From QNZT01 sp964573205 (lineage in GTDB: Bacteria; Campylobacterota; Campylobacteria; Campylobacterales; QNZT01): a DNA stretch of 64,000 nt. The notes beneath the pieces were generated by a model, which was not told where the DNA came from, did no database searches, and was given only the letters and a program-made list of their open reading frames with translations. The stretch is taken from the NCBI GenBank assembly GCA_964573205.1, contig CAZNIT010000021.1, forward strand, positions 1 to 64,000, written 5' to 3'. The position numbers and the translations under genes are program-made. This document shows positions 57,067 through 64,000 of the stretch, one piece after another; the first letter of the stretch is position 1, and every line of letters starts with the position of its first letter.

Positions 57067-58227
57067 TTAAGATTCGAAGTTGGAATACTCTTTTAGCGAA
57101 CTTGTGGGTATTTTCATTTTAAATAGCAGACCTTTTTGGGTTTCGAGAGTCAGTTTCGCTTCGAGCTGTTCTATCATCATAGATATGATCCTATATCCCA
57201 AAGTGTCGTTAGCGTTTATGTCGATCTCGTTCGAGCCGTTGTCTTCGTAGGTGTAAATGAGAAAACCGTCTTGTTTTTGAAGAGAGATCTTCACTTCCAG
57301 TTCTCCCCTTGTTTTTGCGTGTTTGACGGAGTTTATCAGAAGTTCGTTCGTTACGATACCAAGTTTTACAACATCTTCCGCAGCCAAAAGGATATCGGTC
57401 TTTGCGATTTTTACCTTTGTCGTTTTATCCTGCACTTGCAAGATCGCTTGAGTTAGCCTGCTTATATAATTGTAAAATGATATCTTCGTAAAACTTTTGT
57501 ATCTGTACAATATATCATGAACGGTAGCGATAGAGTGAATACGAAACCTGTTTTTTTCCAAAATCTCTTTTAAAAATCTATCTTTGGTGGATTGTTTTTG
57601 CAGTCCAAGCATATTTGAGATCATTTGTAGGTTATTTTTTATTCGGTGATGAATTTCGCTTAAAAGCATTTCGTTTTGAGTGTTGGCTTTTTCGAGTTGT
57701 TGATAGTATTTTTCAAGCGTCATATGATAAATAAGACCGAAAAATATGATTACCAAAGTGGCTATGATAAGCGAGAGAATGTTTCCCGGATATAATATCT
57801 TAGGCAATCCGTCGTAAGTCATATAGCCGTAGATATATATTGAAATTACGATAAAGAGATGAAGAGTCGTTAAAATAAGTGCCGCTTTGAGCCTAAAGAG
57901 AAAAAAATAGTACAAAGGAACTATCACATGAAATAGTGCCAGCTTATACTCTACTTCCGTCAATAAAATATACGATATAAATGTAAATAAAAAAGTCAAA
58001 GTGTAGATCGCGACGATAAAATTTCTACTGTAAAGATAATAGACGAAAGTCAAAACGGCGGCGAAAAGAAACCATAACTCGTAGTTGACTAAAACGCTGT
58101 TTCCGATTATGTGATTGGTAACGGCGGCTATGATCAAAACGATTATGAAACTTATGAATGTACCTATGAGAAATCGCTCTTTTTTGTCGTAATCGTAAAT
58201 TATGGATGTAATATAGTCGGCACTCAT
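57067..58227 (-). CDS. HisKA_2-type sensor histidine kinase
   Basis: A 386-residue membrane kinase with six hydrophobic helices (about 20-170) and a HisKA_2 phospho-acceptor segment, EIHHRIKNNLQMISNMLGLQ with His193, then a HATPase domain with NELLINSVKHA, EDNGSNEIDI and a short G2 region. Kinases of this type often work with an orphan regulator; the OmpR-like regulator at 60385-61074, beyond the fusion enzyme gene, is the nearest candidate. Start ATG 58227, divergent from the fusion gene by 121 bases. Confidence 0.88.
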   Translation of the reverse strand: MSADYITSIIYDYDKKERFLIGTFISFIIVLIIAAVTNHIIGNSVLVNYELWFLFAAVLTFVYYLYSRNFIVAIYTLTFLFTFISYILLTEVEYKLALFHVIVPLYYFFLFRLKAALILTTLHLFIVISIYIYGYMTYDGLPKILYPGNILSLIIATLVIIFFGLIYHMTLEKYYQQLEKANTQNEMLLSEIHHRIKNNLQMISNMLGLQKQSTKDRFLKEILEKNRFRIHSIATVHDILYRYKSFTKISFYNYISRLTQAILQVQDKTTKVKIAKTDILLAAEDVVKLGIVTNELLINSVKHAKTRGELEVKISLQKQDGFLIYTYEDNGSNEIDINANDTLGYRIISMMIEQLEAKLTLETQKGLLFKMKIPTSSLKEYSNFES

Positions 58228-58348
58228 GAACGAATAATATAAGCTTTCTACTTGAAATTAAATTAATTTAATAAATATATAGTAAAAATACAATATACTT
58301 AATCTTAGTTAAAAAAATAAAATATCTTTCCAAAAAAAGGAAATATTA

Positions 58349-60388
58349 ATGAACAAACAAACGAAACGAATTTTCGATGCCGGTATTGATAGACTCGATC
58401 TAAGAGACAGAGAGTATAGACCGCCGCTTGTTTCGATATCGGCTCAGTGGCCTTTAGAAGAAGATATAATTAAATATTTTTACAACTATATCCGCGATAA
58501 AATGGTACTTGATCAAGGGAGTGACGGTGCTTGTACCGGTTTCGGACTTGCCGCGGTGATAAACTATATTTTATGGAGAGACGAATTAAAACCGCAAAAG
58601 ATAAGAGTAAGTCCCCGGATGCTCTATCATATGGCGAAAATTTATGACGAGTGGGATGATGAGGATTATAACGGTTCTAGTTGCAGAGGAGCTATGAAGG
58701 GGTGGCATAGGCACGGAGTATGTCTTGAAAAGAGCTGGAGGAGCGACTATCCCGACTCGGATCAGTGGGCGAAAGAAGCGACAAATTTCACGCTAGGGGC
58801 GTATTATAGGATAGATAAAAACTCCATAAACGATATGCAGTCGGCTATAAGGGAGGTCGGTGCGATATTTTGCTCGGCGACTGTCGGCGCCGGATGGGAT
58901 CATCCTAAAAAGATAGAGAGTTTCAGACCGCCGAATCTTATGGATATGTTGCCCGTTATCGCGGATAGCGATGTAAAAAAAGGCGGACATGCCTTTGCCG
59001 TCATAGGATATAACAGCAGCGGGTTTATCATTCAAAACTCTTGGGGAATGAGATGGGGATATCGCGGTTTTGCGATTTTACCGTACGAGGAGTGGTTAAA
59101 AAACGGCAATGACGCGTGGGTAGCCGTTATGGGCGTGCCCGCGAAAATAGATCTCTCGCCTAGGACTTATTCCAACTACTCGCTTAACTCTCTATCCACC
59201 AAATCTTTGGCGGATAATCAAACTCCTGTATCCGTGTGGAGCGAATCCAAAGCTTACGAACATACGCTGGTTCTAAGAAACAACGGTCATGTAAGATCGC
59301 CTTTTACGGATAGAAGTATCGAAGAGTCGATACATCAAATATGCTTTGAAAATATATTGTCATGGATGAATCGATCTGCCGAGAACAGAAAGATCATGAT
59401 CTATGCGCACGGCGGCTTGACTAGCGAAAAAAGCAATCTCAAGCGTATCTGTACGATGGCGCCGTATTTCAAAGCAAACGGCATATATCCTCTGTTTGTG
59501 ACATGGAAAACGGGTTTTTTGGAGACTATAGTCGATCAGTTGGAAGATAATTTGACAAAAAGCGTTACGGATAAAGACGCGAAACTCTCCGGTGGCGTTT
59601 TGGATAGTTTGTTGGGGAAATTCAAAAAAGCGAAAGATCACTTTCTTGAGTTGGCTTGCAGGAAAGGTTTGGTTACAGGAATATGGTCGGAGATAAAAGA
59701 GAATGCGAAACTTGCGAATTCGACCGATTTGACGAATGAATTCGGATTTTATGAGGGAGGGATGGTATCTCTTTCTCATAAAATCAAAGATCTAAAACGC
59801 GAGTATCGCGATTGTGAGCTTCATCTCATCGGTCATTCCGCCGGTTCCATAATATTTGGTTATTGGATGGATATTTTAGCTCAAAAAGGGCTTCGTGTCG
59901 ATTCGATAAATCTATATGCTCCGGTTTGTACGATGGAGTTTGCGAATGAGCACTATCGCAATGAAGATGTTTTGGCGAAGGACTCGCTGTATGTTCATAT
60001 TCTCGATGATGAACTTGAAAAAGAAGATCATGTAGGACCTTACGGGATGTCGCTTTCGTATCTTGTAAGTCGCGCACTTGAAAAAAGAAAAAATACTCCG
60101 CTGCTTGGATTGATGTCTTCTTGGACGCCAGATGAAGAGAATGAGGATTTTATGGGATTTTGCGATAAAGAGTCGATCTTTAAATGGCTCGAGTATGCCG
60201 GTAACGATGTAAAATGCTTGACATATGTGAAAAATTTGGGTGAAGTCAAGATGTCCGTTCGTTCAAATTCCGTCGCTTACGCTCACGGATCGTTCGATAA
60301 CGATATAAAAGTGATAGAAGATACGATAAAGCGCATTAAGGGAACCGATAAGCTCGATTATAGAGTGGAGAATTTGGTAGGATATTAG
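58349..60388 (+). CDS. Papain-like cysteine protease fused to an alpha/beta hydrolase
   Basis: A 679-residue protein without signal peptide. Residues about 40-265 are a C1 peptidase: oxyanion Gln56 and Cys62 in DQGSDGACTGFG, His214 in KKGGHAFAVIGY, Asn230 in QNSWG, so the triad is complete. Residues about 345-600 are a serine hydrolase of the alpha/beta fold: HGGLTSE oxyanion region and nucleophile Ser497 in LIGHSAGS, with late His/Asp candidates in AHGS and HILDDE. I know of no described family with this pairing. It overlaps the response regulator end by four bases (convergent), and a putative beta-sandwich protein follows. Ribosome-binding site AAAAGGAAAT. Confidence 0.8.
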   Translation: MNKQTKRIFDAGIDRLDLRDREYRPPLVSISAQWPLEEDIIKYFYNYIRDKMVLDQGSDGACTGFGLAAVINYILWRDELKPQKIRVSPRMLYHMAKIYDEWDDEDYNGSSCRGAMKGWHRHGVCLEKSWRSDYPDSDQWAKEATNFTLGAYYRIDKNSINDMQSAIREVGAIFCSATVGAGWDHPKKIESFRPPNLMDMLPVIADSDVKKGGHAFAVIGYNSSGFIIQNSWGMRWGYRGFAILPYEEWLKNGNDAWVAVMGVPAKIDLSPRTYSNYSLNSLSTKSLADNQTPVSVWSESKAYEHTLVLRNNGHVRSPFTDRSIEESIHQICFENILSWMNRSAENRKIMIYAHGGLTSEKSNLKRICTMAPYFKANGIYPLFVTWKTGFLETIVDQLEDNLTKSVTDKDAKLSGGVLDSLLGKFKKAKDHFLELACRKGLVTGIWSEIKENAKLANSTDLTNEFGFYEGGMVSLSHKIKDLKREYRDCELHLIGHSAGSIIFGYWMDILAQKGLRVDSINLYAPVCTMEFANEHYRNEDVLAKDSLYVHILDDELEKEDHVGPYGMSLSYLVSRALEKRKNTPLLGLMSSWTPDEENEDFMGFCDKESIFKWLEYAGNDVKCLTYVKNLGEVKMSVRSNSVAYAHGSFDNDIKVIEDTIKRIKGTDKLDYRVENLVGY

Positions 60389-61074
60389 GCTATCGTATAT
60401 CCTAGTCCGTTTATATTTTTGATAAGGTCGTTTTTCACTCTGGCACGAATACGATATATCAGCGAGCGGAGAGTTTTATCGTTTTTTATCTCTCCCCAGA
60501 TATGAAAGCAGATCTGCTCGTTGGATACGCTCGTATTTTTGTTTTTTGCGAGAATTTCGATTAGTTTTAACGGTTTTTTGCCAAGCGGAACTTCTTGATT
60601 GTCTTTGAAGAGTCTTTTTAGCCTCGTATTGAAAACATAACCGTTTTTTATCTCTATCTCCTCTTGCGTCAACTCTTGTTGTTGCGGTGAAATCGAAGAT
60701 TGGGCGAACATAAGTTTTATCGTCGCCAGGATTTCATTGTCGCGATAGGGTTTTACGAGGTATGCGGCCGCTTTGGCATCTATGGCGTAAGAGACCATCT
60801 CCTCTTCACAATAAGCGGTAAGGAAGATTATCTTGACGGTTTTCAACTCGTTGTGAATTTGCAAAGCCGCTTCGCATCCGCTAATGTTGTCGCTTAGCAT
60901 GATATCCATAATAATGAGATCAGGCTTTATCTCTTTCGCCAATTTTACGACCTCTTCGCCTTTGTCGGTGATACGGATCTCTCTATACCCCTCTTCTTGT
61001 AAAAGTCCTTTTAAGTAGTTTGCTGAGATATGGTCGTCTTCGGCTATGAGAATCTTTTGCGTATTTTGAGGCAT
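60385..61074 (-). CDS. OmpR-like response regulator next to the fusion enzyme
   Basis: A 229-residue regulator: receiver with AEDD, phosphoacceptor Asp57 (LIIMDIMLSDN), FLTAYCE and Lys near 107 (YLVKPYRD), then a winged-helix domain ending INGLGYTIA. It converges with the protease-hydrolase gene and is divergent from the small-protein leader region. It may answer the HisKA_2 kinase encoded on the other side of the fusion gene. Confidence 0.9.
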   Translation of the reverse strand: MPQNTQKILIAEDDHISANYLKGLLQEEGYREIRITDKGEEVVKLAKEIKPDLIIMDIMLSDNISGCEAALQIHNELKTVKIIFLTAYCEEEMVSYAIDAKAAAYLVKPYRDNEILATIKLMFAQSSISPQQQELTQEEIEIKNGYVFNTRLKRLFKDNQEVPLGKKPLKLIEILAKNKNTSVSNEQICFHIWGEIKNDKTLRSLIYRIRARVKNDLIKNINGLGYTIA

Positions 61075-61267
61075 AGAAATCCTTTATATATGGATATAAG
61101 ATAATAATTTCAATTTTATCACATAAATATTAAATAATTAAAATAAATCATATCTTTTTAGATATAAAGACAATAAAAACACTCTTTTTTATATCATGAT
61201 AGTAATAAACATAAAAATATTGAAGAAGATTGTTTAAAATTTAAAGTAATTGCAAAAAAGAAGAAAA

Positions 61268-61429
61268 ATGAAACTTTTGCGAAACTTTTATCGTTTATAC
61301 TTACATCAGTTGAAGGAAAAAATCTTCAACTTCTCTTTAGGATTGCGCAAATCGACGGGGACGGACGGAAAAAAGCGGAGGTGGAATGAAGTTGAAGTTC
61401 AAACCACCGGGATATATTTGTATGTTTAG
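61268..61429 (+). other. Leader region with a 53-codon frame and two mutually exclusive hairpins
   Basis: The 61075-61482 gap holds a 53-codon ATG frame (61268-61429) encoding a basic peptide, with a weak AAAGAAG site. Inside it, the segment 61324-61333 can pair either with 61308-61315 (8 bp, loop GAAAAAAT) or with 61388-61397 (10 bp), and 61380-61384 can pair with 61413-61417 (GGTGG/CCACC). Such competing stems are typical of attenuators. It lies 54 bases before the 169-residue gene, whose leader it may be. Coding and RNA readings are both possible. Confidence 0.4.
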
Positions 61430-61482
61430 CGTAAGTATAAGTATATCGTATAATTAATTAAAAATAAATTAAGGAGTATGTT

Positions 61483-61992
61483 ATGGCAGATACAACTTTC
61501 GATCCGGACTTGGGTGCGGGCAGATTACAGTTTAAGTGTACGGAGTTTAAGGTAGTGGATCCGGCGGCGACACCTCCGCATCCCGGTTTTGGGAGTCAGC
61601 CGAATTATGTTTTGGATCCCCAGAAGCCTTTTGATATAGAGCTTGAGTGGGAAGGCGACGGATTTTTTCTACCGCTTTGGATGAACGCTATGAATTCCAA
61701 TTGGGTGATCAAAGCGTATGCGGAGACTGTGGGACCTGGTGACGATGTGGCTCTTGTTACCAACAGTCTCGAGCCTAAAGCCAACTATAGCGGTTCATAT
61801 ACCGACAGAAAATGGAAACATACGCTAAGCGTACCGGCCGGTAAGCTGATAGAGGGAAATCCCGGCAGTTTAAATTCGGGAATTTACAAGATATCGGTTA
61901 CGATATTTTTGAACTCTTCGATTCCCGGCGGTTACGACATTAGCGGGTTTACTCAAAAATCCATAACCGTCAGAGCGGAAGCACCCGCTTAG
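61483..61992 (+). CDS. Probable beta-sandwich protein of unknown family
   Basis: A 169-residue cytoplasmic protein without signal peptide or repeated motif; rich in Gly, Pro, Asn and beta-strand-like stretches (FDIELEWEGDG, YKISVTIFLN, SITVRAEAPA), suggestive of an immunoglobulin-like or C2-like fold. It has one Cys. It follows a structured leader, an AAGGAGTATG site, and ends at its own terminator. Its neighbour is the protease-hydrolase fusion, so it may be a substrate, inhibitor or delivery partner (inference). I do not recognise the family. Confidence 0.75.
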   Translation: MADTTFDPDLGAGRLQFKCTEFKVVDPAATPPHPGFGSQPNYVLDPQKPFDIELEWEGDGFFLPLWMNAMNSNWVIKAYAETVGPGDDVALVTNSLEPKANYSGSYTDRKWKHTLSVPAGKLIEGNPGSLNSGIYKISVTIFLNSSIPGGYDISGFTQKSITVRAEAPA

Positions 61993-61999
61993 GCGACAT

Positions 62000-62034
62000 A
62001 GGACAAATCCTTGTATAGGTCGGGGATTTGTCCT
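62000..62034 (+). terminator. Terminator of the beta-sandwich gene
   Basis: A perfect 11-bp inverted repeat (arms 62000-62010 and 62024-62034, 13-nt loop) eight bases after the stop codon. The following bases (TGAAAATC) lack a T run, but the stem is GC-balanced and strong. Confidence 0.65.
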
Positions 62035-62110
62035 TGAAAATCAAAAAAATCGGATATAATAAAAGAAGATCAAACTGGGGATGAAAATATTTGAAACGGT
62101 TTTTTGACGG

Positions 62111-62932
62111 ATGAAACATATCTATAAATTCGAAGCTATGACGACACCTTGTGAAGTGGTTCTTTTTTCAAACGACAAAGCCAAAGCCGATGAAACGGCT
62201 CAAGCTATCTTAAAAGAGGCAAAAAGGCTTCAAAAAAAATACAGCTATTTTTCAAAAGAATCTCTTTTGTACTCTCTAAATTCCAGAGCCGTAAATGAAC
62301 TTGACACCGAGACGAAAGAGTTGTTGCGTCGCGCTATAAAATACTATAAAATAACCCGAAAAACTTTCGATATAACGGTGGCGACCGTAAAAGATCTGTA
62401 TAGAGAAGACTTCAAACTAGAGGAGTTTTTGGAAAAAAAGGCGAAGTTACTTGAATTTACCGGATGCGAGCATATTTCCATCAAAAAGAATAGGCTTTAT
62501 TTCGACAACCCTTATACGAAGATCGATCTTGGAGGGTTTGTAAAAGAGTATGCGGTAGATCAAGCCGTAAAAATTTTGAAAAAAGCAAAAATTCGTTCCG
62601 CTTTGGTAAATTTCGGGGGAGATATCTATGCGCTCGGGAGAAAACCCGACGCAGAAAGATTTAAGGTCGGAATCAAAAATCCAAAAAATCCTAAAGAGTT
62701 TATCGAGTTCGTTCGACTCGAAGATCAAGCGCTGACTACTTCCGCTTCGTATGAGCGAAATATCATGATAGAAGGGGAGCTTTTTTCACACATTATCTCG
62801 AAAGAAAATATACAAAACACTCCCTCTTCGGTTACCGTTATCTCAAAAAACTGTGTAGAAAGCGGTGTTTTTTCGACGGCTTTGATGGTAAATCCGAATA
62901 TCTCTACAAAAAATAGAGTTATATTATTATGA
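62111..62932 (+). CDS. apbE: FAD:protein FMN transferase
   Basis: Attaches FMN covalently to a Ser/Thr of flavoproteins such as NqrB/RnfG-like subunits. The 273-residue protein has the family's FEAMTTPCEVV start, IDLGGFVKEYAVD with the metal-binding Asp, VNFGGDIYALGRK and LTTSASYERN. It has no signal peptide or lipobox, unlike many ApbE proteins, so it is either cytoplasmic or exported by another route. The upstream frame is closed by a TGA seven bases before, so the N-terminus cannot be longer. Confidence 0.88.
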   Translation: MKHIYKFEAMTTPCEVVLFSNDKAKADETAQAILKEAKRLQKKYSYFSKESLLYSLNSRAVNELDTETKELLRRAIKYYKITRKTFDITVATVKDLYREDFKLEEFLEKKAKLLEFTGCEHISIKKNRLYFDNPYTKIDLGGFVKEYAVDQAVKILKKAKIRSALVNFGGDIYALGRKPDAERFKVGIKNPKNPKEFIEFVRLEDQALTTSASYERNIMIEGELFSHIISKENIQNTPSSVTVISKNCVESGVFSTALMVNPNISTKNRVILL

Positions 62933-62949
62933 TTGTTATAAAATAATTT

Positions 62950-63474
62950 ATGCATAAAATAGTCGTTTTTCTATTTATTTCGGTTATCGTTTACGGTATA
63001 TACAACTCACAGAAAAAGAGTAATAAAAAAATTACGAAAAAAGATGAAAACTGTCAAATTTGTCGAAGCGAAAGTATCAAGCTTTCCCACCTCGAGTCCG
63101 AGTTGGCTCGCATAGATACCGCCAAATATCTGAAAAAATATATTATCGATGTGATAAATCACGGCTCCGATACTCTCGGATTTAAAGGCGGAGTGATGGA
63201 GGGAGGTTATGTTTCGCACGAAGATAGCGAAAAGATCGCCTGTTATGTCGTCGAACTTTCCGGCAGAAAATGTCAAAAGCCATACCCAAAAGAGGCTCAA
63301 ATGTTTTTTACCAGCGTGTGCGGCGGATGTCATGGGGATGACGGTAAAGGATTAGGCGGAAATTATCCCGATCTTACAAGAAAAAAGTTACTCGGAATCG
63401 AAAAAAGAGAGGAGTTTTTAAAATCTCAGATAAAAAAATTGACTCTTGAAAAAGAGCGACACTCTTTTAAATAG
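62950..63474 (+). CDS. Membrane-anchored diheme-type cytochrome with one degenerate heme motif
   Basis: A 174-residue protein with an N-terminal membrane anchor (IVVFLFISVIVYGIY). The first domain has CQICR where a CxxCH heme motif would be, but keeps the later GGVMEGG and ACYVVELS features of a class I cytochrome, so the fold is probably there without covalent heme. The second domain has a normal CGGCH (in VCGGCHGDDGKGLGG) and then stops without a clear Met ligand. It starts 17 bases after apbE and ends at a terminator. Perhaps a redox partner of the ApbE-modified protein. Confidence 0.75.
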   Translation: MHKIVVFLFISVIVYGIYNSQKKSNKKITKKDENCQICRSESIKLSHLESELARIDTAKYLKKYIIDVINHGSDTLGFKGGVMEGGYVSHEDSEKIACYVVELSGRKCQKPYPKEAQMFFTSVCGGCHGDDGKGLGGNYPDLTRKKLLGIEKREEFLKSQIKKLTLEKERHSFK

Positions 63475-63477
63475 GAC

Positions 63478-63504
63478 GGCTTGGTACCTATTTGGTACTA
63501 AGCC
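63478..63504. terminator. Bidirectional hairpin before the RND gene
   Basis: An 11-bp stem with one mismatch (arms 63478-63488 and 63494-63504, 5-nt loop) lies three bases after the cytochrome stop and 14 bases before the convergent RND gene end. Confidence 0.65.
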
Positions 63505-63518
63505 TAATGTTCGTATCG

Positions 63519-64000
63519 TTAGTGAATACTCTTTAGTTTTTTTGTCGTTAGGATGTAGAGTATGGGTAGAATGACCAGAGTCAAGATGGTTGAAGATATT
63601 AAACCGTTTATGACGACTATCGCTAAAGGTTTTTGAATTTCCGATCCGGGACCGGTCGCGAATAAAAGAGGCAAGAGACCAAGAGCCGCTATCGCCGCGG
63701 TCATAAGCACTGGTCTCAATCTTCTCATCGCCCCTACTTTTACCGCATCCACCACATCGTAGCCGTTTCGTAACAGGTCGTTGAAATAATTTACCAATAC
63801 CACACCGTTTAATACGGCGATCCCAAGCAGTGCGATAAATCCTACCGATGCGGGTACGGACATATATTCACCGCTGAAGTATAATCCCGCAAATCCCCCT
63901 ATAAGAGCGAGAGGCACGTTTATCATAACGATTACCGCTTGTCTTATGGAGCCGAACGAGACAAAAAGCAGTATAAAAACCAGAAATAGAGCTATCGGTA
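63519..64000 (-). CDS. CzcA/CusA-type heavy-metal efflux RND transporter (C-terminal part)
   Basis: The frame is open to the window edge on the minus strand and encodes the last ~160 residues of an inner-membrane RND pump: PIALFLVFILLFVSFGSIRQAVIVM, NVPLALIGGFAGL shared with CusA/CzcA, the ALNGVVLVNY-type helix and a final ILPILYIL. RND pumps of this type export monovalent or divalent heavy metals from the periplasm. It is convergent with the cytochrome gene. Substrate cannot be read from this part. Confidence 0.88.
   Translation of the reverse strand, partial: PIALFLVFILLFVSFGSIRQAVIVMINVPLALIGGFAGLYFSGEYMSVPASVGFIALLGIAVLNGVVLVNYFNDLLRNGYDVVDAVKVGAMRRLRPVLMTAAIAALGLLPLLFATGPGSEIQKPLAIVVINGLISSTILTLVILPILYILTTKKLKSIH

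Noticed and set aside
57067..61992. Known anti-phage defence system
   Set aside because: The protease-hydrolase fusion looks effector-like, but none of the usual markers (nuclease, cyclase, reverse transcriptase, TIR, STAND ATPase) is present.
1..64000. tRNA, rRNA, CRISPR, IS elements or prophage genes
   Set aside because: I looked for them while reading and saw no cloverleaf, spacer-repeat pattern, transposase or phage protein; a covariance search was not possible.

Overview
The window looks like a chromosomal segment of a chemolithotrophic or anaerobically respiring member of the Campylobacterota (Epsilonproteobacteria). Reasons: futalosine-type menaquinone gene mqnA, histidine kinases with the HQWRQP H-box typical of the group, a DUF3373 outer-membrane protein, many periplasmic c-type cytochromes, AT-rich codon use and frequent TTG/GTG starts. 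No genus can be fixed from the sequence alone. I found no rRNA, tRNA, CRISPR array, IS element or prophage. The left edge cuts a gene just before ispC, and the right edge cuts an RND efflux pump gene.

Layout. 0-10 kb: ispC, a small acidic protein, a DUF3015/DUF4105 secreted pair, tsaD, a DUF3373 porin-like protein and a large ImpA-type lipoprotein metalloprotease. 10-12.7 kb: a ParE-type toxin-antitoxin pair beside a broken antitoxin-like gene, then an operon of an LRV-repeat protein, an unknown protein and a short Mrp ATPase. 12.8-21.3 kb: a respiratory operon with a double rhodanese, type II DMSO-reductase-family alpha and beta subunits, a heme-b gamma subunit fused to cytochrome c, a Cys-rich secreted protein, a TorD-type chaperone and a polyferredoxin. 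It is followed without a break by a NIT-domain chemoreceptor, a SpoIIE-type phosphatase/kinase and a STAS protein (21.4-24.9 kb). 24.9-31.7 kb (minus strand): MATE exporter, FMN-type glutamate synthase, moeA, moaE, moaD and an NDH-2-like dehydrogenase.

31.8-47.5 kb: pyk; a STAS/phasin/UbiB/MFS operon behind a near-consensus promoter; mqnA; a PDC-domain membrane protein; a CPxCG-type zinc protein that appears frameshifted at a T8 run; an OmpR-type regulator; a receiver-PAS-EAL protein; trxC; an OmpA plus TSP3-lipoprotein pair; miaA; recQ. 47.5-56.9 kb: a second respiratory or stress island with a cytochrome c/LTxxQ fusion, a Cache-type histidine kinase and regulator, an OprD-like porin, a small cytochrome, two thioredoxin-fold proteins and a 12-heme cytochrome. 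57-62 kb: a HisKA_2 kinase and an OmpR-like regulator bracket a 679-residue papain-like protease/alpha-beta hydrolase fusion, next to a 169-residue protein of unknown family with a structured leader. 62-64 kb: ApbE, a cytochrome with one degenerate heme motif, and the end of a CzcA/CusA-like pump.

How they may work together: the Moco genes (moaD, moaE, moeA) and the TorD chaperone would supply the molybdoenzyme; mqnA would supply the quinone for electron transfer; the NIT chemoreceptor may steer the cell toward the enzyme's oxyanion substrate (inference). The best candidates for undescribed biology are the rhodanese plus gamma-cytochrome-fusion molybdoenzyme operon, the 12-heme cytochrome island with its own two-component system, and the protease-hydrolase fusion locus.
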